From contig CAYHKQ010000039.1 in NCBI GenBank assembly GCA_964357255.1, positions 1 to 22,933 on the forward strand: a stretch of DNA of 22,933 nt. Direction: 5' to 3'. Shown piece after piece: positions 7,989 through 14,917 of the stretch. The position numbers and the translations under genes are program-made. Every line of letters begins with the position of its first letter. Position 1 is the stretch's first letter. This stretch comes from JBBTIS01 sp038059855. Its GTDB lineage: Bacteria > Elusimicrobiota > Elusimicrobia > JACQPE01. Below the pieces are notes generated by a model that saw only the letters and a list, made by a program, of their open reading frames with translations, did no database searches and was not told the origin of the DNA.

Positions 7989-8739
7989 AAAGCCGATCGG
8001 CATTGTCTTGGGCAGTGGATTAGGGTCCGTGGCCGAGTCCTGGCGGATCGAGGACTCCAAGCCCTTGGAGAAAGTTTTGAATTTGAAAACCGGCAACAAG
8101 AGGCCGCCCCTGGGGCATCATCGTAGGCTTTTGCGCGCCTCATTTCGCGGCCGCGAGATTGTCGCGCTTCAGGGCCGTCTCCATTATTATGAAGGCTTTG
8201 ACATGGAAACGGTGACCAGCCCCATGCGTTATTTCAAGAGCATTGGGGTGGATACGGTGATTTTGAGCTTCGCGGCCGGCGCTATAAACAGAAAATTTCG
8301 CCCGAGGGATTTGGTTCTGGTCACGGATCATATTCACCGGCAATCGGCTAATCCTCTAAGGGGAAGCACGGATTTTATTGATTGCACGAAGGTCTATGAT
8401 CCCGGTCTCGCGCAGCGTTTGTCTGGGATTGCCTCTAAGATCAAACTGCGGCTAATTCCCGGCGTCTACGCTTCCATGGACGGCCCAACTTACGAAACAC
8501 CGGCCGAAATACGCGGCTTAGCCCGCCTTGGCGCGGATTTGGTCGGCATGAGTCTTACGGCCGAGGCGTTGATGGCCCATTCTCTCGGTATTAAGGTCGT
8601 GGGCTTGGGCTGGGTGAGCAATATGGCGAGCGGCTTGGTCAAAAAGCATACCCTAACGCATCATGAGGTTTTAGATTTGTCGCGCGAGGTGGTGGGTCCG
8701 TTTTCAAAGCTTTTGTCTTTATTTTTTGAAACTTTTTAA
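7981..8739 (+). CDS. punA: purine nucleoside phosphorylase, trimeric class I type
   Basis: Phosphorolysis of purine (deoxy)ribonucleosides to the base and (deoxy)ribose 1-phosphate. 252 aa from ATG 7981. Seen: GIVLGSGLGSV (phosphate loop), LGHHRRLL, QGRLHYYEGF, LSFAAGAI, MDGPTYETPAEIRGLARLGA (the Glu of the purine site), DLVGMSLTAEALMAHSLGIK and SNMASG (the Asn contacting N7). The usual GMSTVPE is GMSLTAE and the usual NAAG is FAAG, so base specificity may differ from standard enzymes. It overlaps pth by 8 bp and is followed by an AAGGAG that serves the next gene. Confidence 0.88.
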   Translation: MDKKPIGIVLGSGLGSVAESWRIEDSKPLEKVLNLKTGNKRPPLGHHRRLLRASFRGREIVALQGRLHYYEGFDMETVTSPMRYFKSIGVDTVILSFAAGAINRKFRPRDLVLVTDHIHRQSANPLRGSTDFIDCTKVYDPGLAQRLSGIASKIKLRLIPGVYASMDGPTYETPAEIRGLARLGADLVGMSLTAEALMAHSLGIKVVGLGWVSNMASGLVKKHTLTHHEVLDLSREVVGPFSKLLSLFFETF

Positions 8740-8743
8740 GGAG
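8738..8743 (+). promoter_or_regulatory. Shine-Dalgarno AAGGAG for the ATT-initiated pyrimidine phosphorylase
   Basis: AAGGAG overlaps the stop of the purine phosphorylase gene and lies 10 nt before an in-frame ATT at 8754. No ATG, GTG or TTG occurs in that frame between here and 8826. This supports initiation in this interval rather than at 8826. Confidence 0.55.
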
Positions 8744-8753
8744 CCATCGCACA

Positions 8754-10130
8754 ATTCTTTCATACGCCGCTATCATTGAGGCCAAAAAGGCCGGACGCGC
8801 CCTGTCGCAGGAGCAAATTTTTGCCGTGGCGCAAGCCGTCGGCAAAGACGCTTGGCCGGATTGTCAAATCGCGGCTTTTTTAATGGCCGTGCGCCTTCGG
8901 GGAATGAACGCGCCGGAAACTTTGTGGCTCACCCAGGCGATGGCGAAGTATTCGGGGCGGTTAGGGCCATTGCCTTGGGAAAAAGGCAAAAAAGGCGATA
9001 AGGGTTTCAGGAAAGAGATTTTCGTGGCGGATAAACATTCCACCGGCGGGGTTGGCGATGGCGTGAGCCTGGTGTTGGCTCCCGTGGCGGCGTCGTTAGG
9101 GCTTAGGGTTCCTATGATGAGCGGTCGTTCCTTGGGCCTTACCGGCGGAACCTTGGACAAGTTGGAATCCATTCCGGGATTTCAGGTTCGCTTGCCGCGG
9201 AATCGTCTGATCAATCAGCTTAACGAGATTGGCGTGGCGATGTTCGGCCAGGGGGAAGGCCTGGCCCCGGTAGACAGGAAGTTTTATGCGCTTCGGGACG
9301 CGATTGGCGCGGTGGATTCCGAGCCCTTGATCGTCGCGAGTATTTTGTCCAAGAAATTGATTGAGGGGTTAGACGGACTGGTCTTTGACGTTAAAATCGG
9401 CCGGGGCGCTATTTTTGCGAACCGTTCTGAAGCGACGGGTCTTGCCCGGGCGTTGCTTCGCACCGCCAGAGGGTGCGGCTTGGCGTGCCGCGCCGTCATG
9501 ACCGCAATGGATGAGCCCCTGGGTCGCGCTATTGGCAACGCCCTCGAGATCCGCCAGGCTTGGGAGATTCTTGATCCGGGCTCGACCCTTGCTCAATCCA
9601 ACTGGAACAGCGTGCGCGATTATTTTGACGTCACCTCGGAGCTTCTTTATCAAATGCTGTTTTTGGCCGGGCGGGTCCGGCGCCGGGTGGACTCGAGGGA
9701 GATGATTTATCAATCTTTGCGGAGCGGCCGGGCCCTCGCCAAATTCCGCGAGATGCTTGTGGCTCAGGGGGTGGCGCCGCATGTGGCGCGAGATTTGCCG
9801 CGATTTTTGCCGCGATCCCGCCGCGTGGTTACGGTGAGCGCTTTTAAGAGCGGTCGCGTGCGTTTTGTGGACGCCGGGAAAATGGCTTTGGTCAGCCTGC
9901 GTTTGGGCGTTTTGCGCCGGCGCCAGGAGGACGCGGCGGACCCGGCTGGCGGAATTTTTTTGCTTAAAAAGAGCGGCGAGACTGTGCGCCGGGGGGAGGC
10001 GCTAGCCGAGATTCATTTTGGAAACGCGGTAAATCAAGATAGTAAAATGGCTCCGGAGGCGGCGCGAGAGGCCTTTGAGATTTCCCCTCAGAAATTCCGC
10101 CGCCGAAGCGTCATTGGGAAGGTGTTATGA
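8754..10130 (+). CDS. deoA: thymidine / pyrimidine-nucleoside phosphorylase
   Basis: Phosphorolysis of thymidine (and, in pdp enzymes, uridine). Seen: IIEAKKAGRALSQEQI, CQIAAFLMAVRLRGM, the phosphate motif KHSTGGVGDG, MMSGRSLGLTGGTLDKLESI, YALRDAIGAVDSEPLIVASI, LVFDVKIGRGAIF and a C-terminal domain ending in a GETVRRGEALAEI turn. The start is unusual. The first standard start codon (GTG 8826) would remove conserved N-terminal helix residues. ATT at 8754 gives 458 aa with eight residues before IEAKK, the same as in E. coli DeoA before IRKKR, and AAGGAG lies 10 nt upstream. A sequencing error or upstream frameshift is the alternative. The stop overlaps mtnP (ATGA). Confidence 0.88.
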   Translation: MLSYAAIIEAKKAGRALSQEQIFAVAQAVGKDAWPDCQIAAFLMAVRLRGMNAPETLWLTQAMAKYSGRLGPLPWEKGKKGDKGFRKEIFVADKHSTGGVGDGVSLVLAPVAASLGLRVPMMSGRSLGLTGGTLDKLESIPGFQVRLPRNRLINQLNEIGVAMFGQGEGLAPVDRKFYALRDAIGAVDSEPLIVASILSKKLIEGLDGLVFDVKIGRGAIFANRSEATGLARALLRTARGCGLACRAVMTAMDEPLGRAIGNALEIRQAWEILDPGSTLAQSNWNSVRDYFDVTSELLYQMLFLAGRVRRRVDSREMIYQSLRSGRALAKFREMLVAQGVAPHVARDLPRFLPRSRRVVTVSAFKSGRVRFVDAGKMALVSLRLGVLRRRQEDAADPAGGIFLLKKSGETVRRGEALAEIHFGNAVNQDSKMAPEAAREAFEISPQKFRRRSVIGKVL

Positions 10131-11041
10131 AAGCGGTTGGACGGTTGAGAGAAAAACGTTATTTTTCCAAGCCGGTCCGTTTGGGGGTCATCGGCGGGAG
10201 CGGGCTTTACGAGATGGAGGGTTGCCGCTTGCTCCGCGAGTTAAGCGTTAAGACGCCCTTTGGTCCGCCTTCAGACCGCATCGCAATCGTGGACGTGGGG
10301 GGCGAGCCCGTCGCCTTTTTGCCCCGCCACGGGCGCGGGCACAGGATTTCGCCTTCCGAGATCAATGTGCGGGCTAATATTTTTGCCTTAAAGTCGCTTG
10401 GCGTGGAGCAATTGATCAGCGTGGGAGCCGTGGGAAGCCTGAAGGAGGAATTAGCTCCCACGCATTTGATCCTGCCCGACCAGTTGGTGGATAAAACCCG
10501 TTGCCGCGTTCAAACTTTTTTTAGAGGCGGCATCGTGGCCCACGTTCAATTCGACCAGCCCTATTGTCCTCATTTGCGTTCGCTCTTGGCCGAGTCGGCC
10601 CGGGAGTCGGCTTTGGACGTTCATGAAGACGGTATTTATGTGTGCATGGAAGGGCCCGCGTTTTCGACCAAGGCCGAGTCGTTGGAGCACAGGCGCTTGG
10701 GTTACTCCGTGGTCGGCATGACGGCTTTGCCGGAGGCGAAATTGGCGCGCGAGGCGGAGCTTTGCGCGGCCAATGTTTCCTTTGTGACGGATTATGATTG
10801 TTGGAAGGAGGGCGAGGAGGCTGTCACGGCGGAGCGGGTTATTTCAAATTTAAAAGAGGGGGTCTCGCGCGCGCAAAAACTTCTTCGCGCGGCGTTGCCT
10901 ATTCTCGCGGCCCGGGGCCGCTCCGGCGTTTGCCGTTGCCCCCATGCCTTAGCCGGCGCGATCGTGACCGATCCGCGCTTGATTAATCGCGCCGCGGCAC
11001 GGAAGCTCGGATTGTTGATCGCAAAGGCTATCAATATCTAA
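10127..11041 (+). CDS. mtnP: S-methyl-5'-thioadenosine phosphorylase
   Basis: Cleaves methylthioadenosine to adenine and methylthioribose 1-phosphate; recycles the by-product of polyamine synthesis. 304 aa, PNP/MTAP superfamily. Seen: LGVIGGSGLYEMEG, FLPRHGRGHRISPSEINVRA, ISVGAVGSLKEELAP, MEGPAFSTKAES, VGMTALPEAKLAREAELC and VTDYDCW, whose Asp contacts the purine. These fit MTA phosphorylases better than guanosine/inosine enzymes. The N-terminus has about 17 residues before the Gly motif, slightly long. ATG overlaps the preceding stop, with GGAAGG upstream. Together with cdd and the two nucleoside phosphorylases it forms a salvage cluster. Confidence 0.92.
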   Translation: MKAVGRLREKRYFSKPVRLGVIGGSGLYEMEGCRLLRELSVKTPFGPPSDRIAIVDVGGEPVAFLPRHGRGHRISPSEINVRANIFALKSLGVEQLISVGAVGSLKEELAPTHLILPDQLVDKTRCRVQTFFRGGIVAHVQFDQPYCPHLRSLLAESARESALDVHEDGIYVCMEGPAFSTKAESLEHRRLGYSVVGMTALPEAKLAREAELCAANVSFVTDYDCWKEGEEAVTAERVISNLKEGVSRAQKLLRAALPILAARGRSGVCRCPHALAGAIVTDPRLINRAAARKLGLLIAKAINI

Positions 11042-11454
11042 TGTCGAAAAGTTTTGATGAGATCCGATTGGTCCGCGCCGCTCAAGCCGCGGCCAAAAAG
11101 GCTTACGCCCCTTATTCGTGTTTTCATGTCGGGGCCGCCGTATTGAGCGATTCAGGAAAGATTTATTTGGGAGCCAATATCGAGAACGCTTCTTACGGCC
11201 TTACGGTTTGCGCCGAGCGCGTGGCCATATTCCGGGCGGTGATCGAGGGGGCGTCCAAAATTAAGGCGATTGCCATTGTCACGCCGGATGCCATTGAAAA
11301 AAGCCCCTGCGGCGCCTGCCTTCAAGTTATTTCGGAATTTGCCGCGCCTGAAACCAAGATTTATCTAGCCAACCCTTCGGGCAACCGCGCCTTGAGCCGG
11401 GCGTTCGCTGAGTTTTTGCCCCACCCCTTTCATTTTCCGTTTAAGAAGCGTTAG
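11041..11454 (+). CDS. cdd: cytidine deaminase
   Basis: Zinc enzyme deaminating cytidine and deoxycytidine to uridine and deoxyuridine. 137 aa, the size of the tetrameric Bacillus/human type. Seen: YAPYSCFHVGAAVLSDSGKI, GANIENASYGLTVCAERVAI (zinc Cys and catalytic Glu in CAE) and SPCGACLQVISEF (two zinc Cys). Start and preceding stop overlap by one base (TAATG). The uridine it yields can feed the pyrimidine phosphorylase two genes upstream. Last gene of the operon. Confidence 0.95.
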   Translation: MSKSFDEIRLVRAAQAAAKKAYAPYSCFHVGAAVLSDSGKIYLGANIENASYGLTVCAERVAIFRAVIEGASKIKAIAIVTPDAIEKSPCGACLQVISEFAAPETKIYLANPSGNRALSRAFAEFLPHPFHFPFKKR

Positions 11455-11474
11455 TTTTCGTCCTAAAAAAATTG

Positions 11475-11496
11475 GGGAGAGCGCTTTGGCTCTCCC
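11475..11496 (-). terminator. perfect 8-bp hairpin with T-run on the minus side
   Basis: GGGAGAGC and GCTCTCCC pair around a 6-nt loop. On the plus strand the hairpin is preceded by a run of A and has no T-run after it. On the minus strand it is followed by CAATTTTTTT, so it looks like an intrinsic terminator for leftward transcription. No leftward gene lies to its right here. Confidence 0.45.
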
Positions 11497-11518
11497 TCCA
11501 CGGCACCCCGTCAACAAT

Positions 11519-11586
11519 TTCTTGGGGGCCACTATAATCTTGGCGTAGAAAGATTTTTCGCGCAAGGGGGGTCCAAGAATTTTTTT
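11519..11586 (+). other. 277-bp gap after cdd: weak terminator-like repeat and TATAAT
   Basis: The gap from 11455 to 11731 has no credible gene. TTCTTGG at 11519 and a second TCTTGG at 11538 can pair with CCAAGAA at 11573, which is followed by a run of seven T; this may end the cdd operon. A perfect TATAAT lies at 11533-11538 without a convincing -35. Further right are another T-run (11601-11607) and an AT-rich stretch that may carry the promoter of the HAD gene. Nothing stronger seen. Confidence 0.3.
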
Positions 11587-11731
11587 GTGGGGCGCGGAAA
11601 TTTTTTTGCCTTAGCGTCTGCGCCAAATTTTTATTAAAATTTTGTATCTACCCATGACCCTTCACATTCTTCCCCGGCGCAAGAAAATAAACGATGAAAT
11701 TTAACGCGGCAAAATTCGATGGGCGGACGGA

Positions 11732-12421
11732 ATGATTCGGGGCATTGTTTTTGATATTGACAACACGCTGGTCAATTTTATGCGCATGAAGCGCCACGCG
11801 GTGGATGCGGCGGTGGAGGCCATGCTGGACGCGGGCCTCAAGGGCAATAGGCAGGAACTGGTGGACAAGATTTTTCAGGTGTATTGGAAAGAGGGGATCG
11901 AGGACCAGCAGATTTTTGACAAAATTCTTCAGCAAGAACAGGGCCGCGTGGACTACCGGATTTTGGCCGCCGGAATTTTGGGTTATCGCCGCGCTAAAGA
12001 CGCCTACCTCGCGGTTTATCCCCACGTGCATCCGACGTTGACGGAGCTCTCGCGGCTTGGCGTTAAAATGGGCGTGGTGTCCGACGCGCCGCGGCTTCAG
12101 GTTTGGATGCGCGTTGTGGCCCTGGGCATCGCCCATTATTTTGAAACCGTCGTGACCTTTGACGATACCGGAGAGAAGAAGCCGTCCCCCAAGCCGTTCC
12201 GCCTCGCGCTCGAGCGGCTTGGCATAAAACCCGAGGAAAGCATTATGATCGGCGACTGGGCGGAACGCGATATTGTCGGCGCCAAGGGCGTGGGCATGAC
12301 GACTGTGTTTGCCAAATACGGCGATGAATTTCATCAGGGAAACGGCGGTGCCGACTATGAGGTTATGGATATTGGCGAGCTTGTGGGCATTGTGCGCAAG
12401 CTCAACGATCGTCCCGCCTGA
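11732..12421 (+). CDS. HAD-superfamily phosphatase (subfamily IA)
   Basis: 229 aa haloacid-dehalogenase-like hydrolase. Seen: motif I GIVFDIDNTLV (nucleophile Asp and second Asp), an alpha-helical cap (about residues 15-95), motif II GVVSDAPRLQVW with Ser replaced in context by SDA, motif III Lys in GEKKPSPKPF, and motif IV MIGDWAERDIVGAKGVGM. Such enzymes dephosphorylate small metabolites; the substrate cannot be read from sequence. First gene of a four-gene run; it may act on nucleotides given the salvage cluster upstream, but that is inference. The start ATG at 11732 has only a weak GGACGGA before it. Confidence 0.85.
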   Translation: MIRGIVFDIDNTLVNFMRMKRHAVDAAVEAMLDAGLKGNRQELVDKIFQVYWKEGIEDQQIFDKILQQEQGRVDYRILAAGILGYRRAKDAYLAVYPHVHPTLTELSRLGVKMGVVSDAPRLQVWMRVVALGIAHYFETVVTFDDTGEKKPSPKPFRLALERLGIKPEESIMIGDWAERDIVGAKGVGMTTVFAKYGDEFHQGNGGADYEVMDIGELVGIVRKLNDRPA

Positions 12422-12989
12422 TTTTGTCATCCACCTGACGGACCGCAAAGAAAAACTTGTCCGTTTTGATTTGGATTTTGGCGATTTTGAAATTCGCGGC
12501 GTTCAAGCCTCTCTTGACGCGCGATTTGAAAGCCTTAGGCTTCCAGCCTCGGTGAGCAAATCCGGATTGAGCCGCCCGGAGATTGATTTTGCCGACCCGG
12601 CCCTGCGCCACAGAGTCTTGCAAGGGCTCATCGCGCTTGTGGCCGGCCGCGCTCCGGCTCCGTCAAAACAAGGGTTCGGTTTGGCGCCCGCGCCCGAGCG
12701 CGCTCTGCGTCTAACCTGGCTTGAGCCCTCTCCCCCGCGTAGCCGATGGCATCTGGCTAAGGGGGAAATCTGGCTGGGCGGTATGGTGGCCGTGAAGTTT
12801 TCTTTAATGAAGAGCCAATGGACCGGCGAAAGCAAAAGCTGGTGGATCGCTTATCCCGCTGAATGGGTGGCGCACGACCGGCGCTGGAGCGACTTGGTGG
12901 TCATTAAGGACCGAAAGCTCAAGAAGCGCATCGCCGAGTTCGCGCGTCAAACCTACCTGGAACGCTACGCCAAAGAAAGTGACGATTGA
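12357..12989 (+). CDS. putative tandem SpoVG-like two-domain protein
   Basis: About 210 aa; the frame is open from 12309, and the start is uncertain (ATG 12357, or TTG at 12372, 12381 or 12390). It overlaps the HAD gene. By eye, two stretches follow the SpoVG pattern of short strands, a xxPS/xxPA turn and a closing helix. One is LDFGDFEIRGV, LRLPASVSKSG, then a helix RHRVLQGLIALV. The other is WLGGMVAVKFSLM, SWWIAYPAEW, WSDLVVIKDRKL, then KKRIAEFARQTYLERY. The second resembles the SpoVG segment VVHNMKIVQG...MPSRKGPDGKFRDI. The first 15 residues from ATG 12357 look hydrophobic but may only reflect the overlapping frame. The assignment is pattern-based and tentative. Confidence 0.55.
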   Translation: MRLWILASLWALCASSTIVPPDFVIHLTDRKEKLVRFDLDFGDFEIRGVQASLDARFESLRLPASVSKSGLSRPEIDFADPALRHRVLQGLIALVAGRAPAPSKQGFGLAPAPERALRLTWLEPSPPRSRWHLAKGEIWLGGMVAVKFSLMKSQWTGESKSWWIAYPAEWVAHDRRWSDLVVIKDRKLKKRIAEFARQTYLERYAKESDD

Positions 12990-14917
12990 AGAAAGCGAGA
13001 AAAGCGAAAAAAGTTTGCCATTCTTTTGAGGCCGTTGTCGCCTCTATCGTCTTTTTCGCCTCTCCTCTTTGCGCTTCCCCTTTGAGCGGCGATGAGCCCG
13101 ACCGTCTGACATTGATCGAAGGCTTTTCCGTGGTTGTGGAGCCAATCCCCGTTCCTCAAGGACTGCGGCGTTTTCAGGGTGAACTGCGCTGGAGATGGCG
13201 GGCCGACAAACCCAACGCTGAAACTTTTGGCGCCAAGACTTCATCGGAGTTTATCAATCCCCTTTATCTTTATTGGCGCGCGTGGCTTAGCTATGAATTG
13301 AGCGAGGGCGAGACGCTTTCGGCCAATGGCGTTTTTTTAAGGCGCGATGAGACGTCTTCCGGCGCGAGCGAGCCGCCGGTGACCCGTGAGAACGTTTATC
13401 TTTTTTTTCGGCACGCAACGCTGGCTTGGCGTACTCATGAGCGCGAGTTTTATGTGGGGGATTATCTTGTGGGTTGGGCTCAAGGGTTGGTCGCGGCTAG
13501 TTATCCGGGCTCGCCTTACCGTCCGTTTTTTCTTGAAAAGCATCAAGCAAAAATTTCGGCGAATACATCGAGCTATGAAAATACCGGGCTTCGGGGCGCG
13601 GCGTATGTGGATCGTTCCGGGCCGGTTCGGGTGCTCGCGGCGTGGGCCCAAACGCCGATGAACGCGCGGGTGGAGGCGAACGGGACCGTGGACGAAGATT
13701 TAATGCTGTTGACCCAGACGGATTTTGGAGAGTTGGGACGTTCCGTGGACCTGGAGCGCCGCCATAGCGTTCAGGAGAGAACGGCCCTGGTTCGCGCGGA
13801 ATTTTCCTTGGGTCCGGTCGAGGCCGGCGTGGCCGGGGTCTATACTCGCATGAGTCGGTATTTTTTTTGGCAACCCGTTTCCGGCGCTTACGCCCTGCCC
13901 AGCCGGGAGGGTTATATTTTTTCCGGCCGTCATTTGGCGCTCTGGAGCGTGGATGCTCTTTGGCGTCTTGGTGACGAGGGACAGATCGCAGGTGAAGCCG
14001 CGTTATCCCTTTGGCGGAGCCGGCCGGCGCCCGGAGCTTTAATAGGCTGGCGCCGGGCCAAACGACGCCGTCGGACTTCGGCCGGGATTTTTTATCTCTC
14101 CCCGTATTACGCGTCCCGCCTAGCCGACGCGTTGCGATTGGAAAGCGATCCTTCCCGCAACCGGGCCGGGGTTTTCCTTGCGCATCAAGCGCCGTGGAGC
14201 CGTCATGAATTGGGGGGCCATGCTTATATTGAAAAAAATTTAGCCAGTGATTTTTCATCGAGCGCCGCCTCTAGAGGCTCCCCTGATCCTCGCTTAAGAG
14301 GCGCCCTGAGGCTCGATGATCGAATGGGCCTGGGCCGCCGCCATTATCTTTATGCGCGGGCCGACGCGAAGAGCGAGCCGTATTTAATCAGCGCCGCCGA
14401 TGGCGCATTGGACCGTTTGGACGAAATTCGTTCGCGGCTTGAGTGGCAATGGGAGGGAGAATCCGCGAGTTTTGCCGTGGGAACGGATCATTCCTGGCTT
14501 TTGGCGCGCGAGGCGGCCGGGGAGCGTTCCGAGAGCCGCGATTTTTATTTGCGCGGTCGCGCCAGAGGCGCGGGGGGCCTTAAGCTCGACGGCAAGCTTG
14601 CCTATTTCGACATGGGTCCGGCGCTTTTCGGCACGCGCCAGGCCTATCTTTCCTCCTCGGAATTTTATTGGCCGGGCTTGACCATGTCGTCCATGGCCAA
14701 TCAATCGCTCTTCGCTTCTTATGCGCCGCGCGGATGGCGATGGGCCGTGGCCTTGGGCGATTCTCTGGGCGGCAACCTGGATTTTTGGGCCAAGCTCGGC
14801 TCCACGGCTTTTTTAGATGAGAGCCTTGGTTCATCCGCGCTCAATACCGAGGAACGCGACGACTCGATGAGCCTGTCCCGATGGGATTTTAAGACGGAAA
14901 TCACATGGAGATGGTGA
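12986..14917 (+). CDS. outer-membrane beta-barrel protein
   Basis: 643 aa. TTG start at 12986 overlapping the preceding stop. A signal peptide is visible: KKARKAKKVCHSF, then the hydrophobic AVVASIVFFA, then SPLCASP. The rest alternates polar and aromatic residues with many Tyr, Trp and Arg, and ends in TEITWRW, an aromatic C-terminus typical of barrels assembled by BamA. Residues around 155-175 (EFYVGDYLVGWAQGLV) and LGRSVDLERRHSVQERTALV resemble barrel regions of the large helix-hairpin-helix outer-membrane proteins of Bacteroidota/Chlorobiota (GDY..GxGQGL, then a tract with conserved Glu and Arg); no helix-hairpin-helix motif is seen here. Ligand unknown. Confidence 0.75.
   Translation: MKKARKAKKVCHSFEAVVASIVFFASPLCASPLSGDEPDRLTLIEGFSVVVEPIPVPQGLRRFQGELRWRWRADKPNAETFGAKTSSEFINPLYLYWRAWLSYELSEGETLSANGVFLRRDETSSGASEPPVTRENVYLFFRHATLAWRTHEREFYVGDYLVGWAQGLVAASYPGSPYRPFFLEKHQAKISANTSSYENTGLRGAAYVDRSGPVRVLAAWAQTPMNARVEANGTVDEDLMLLTQTDFGELGRSVDLERRHSVQERTALVRAEFSLGPVEAGVAGVYTRMSRYFFWQPVSGAYALPSREGYIFSGRHLALWSVDALWRLGDEGQIAGEAALSLWRSRPAPGALIGWRRAKRRRRTSAGIFYLSPYYASRLADALRLESDPSRNRAGVFLAHQAPWSRHELGGHAYIEKNLASDFSSSAASRGSPDPRLRGALRLDDRMGLGRRHYLYARADAKSEPYLISAADGALDRLDEIRSRLEWQWEGESASFAVGTDHSWLLAREAAGERSESRDFYLRGRARGAGGLKLDGKLAYFDMGPALFGTRQAYLSSSEFYWPGLTMSSMANQSLFASYAPRGWRWAVALGDSLGGNLDFWAKLGSTAFLDESLGSSALNTEERDDSMSLSRWDFKTEITWRW

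Noticed and set aside
12357..12400. Signal peptide on the SpoVG-like protein
   Set aside because: The hydrophobic stretch lies in the overlap with the HAD gene and is probably a by-product of that frame; a SpoVG-like protein should be cytoplasmic.
11648..12448. 266-codon minus-strand open frame
   Set aside because: Covers the HAD phosphatase gene in antisense; the plus-strand frame carries all four HAD motifs.
13497..14258. 253-codon minus-strand open frame
   Set aside because: Low-complexity Arg/Pro/Gly translation antisense to the barrel gene; a GC-rich shadow.
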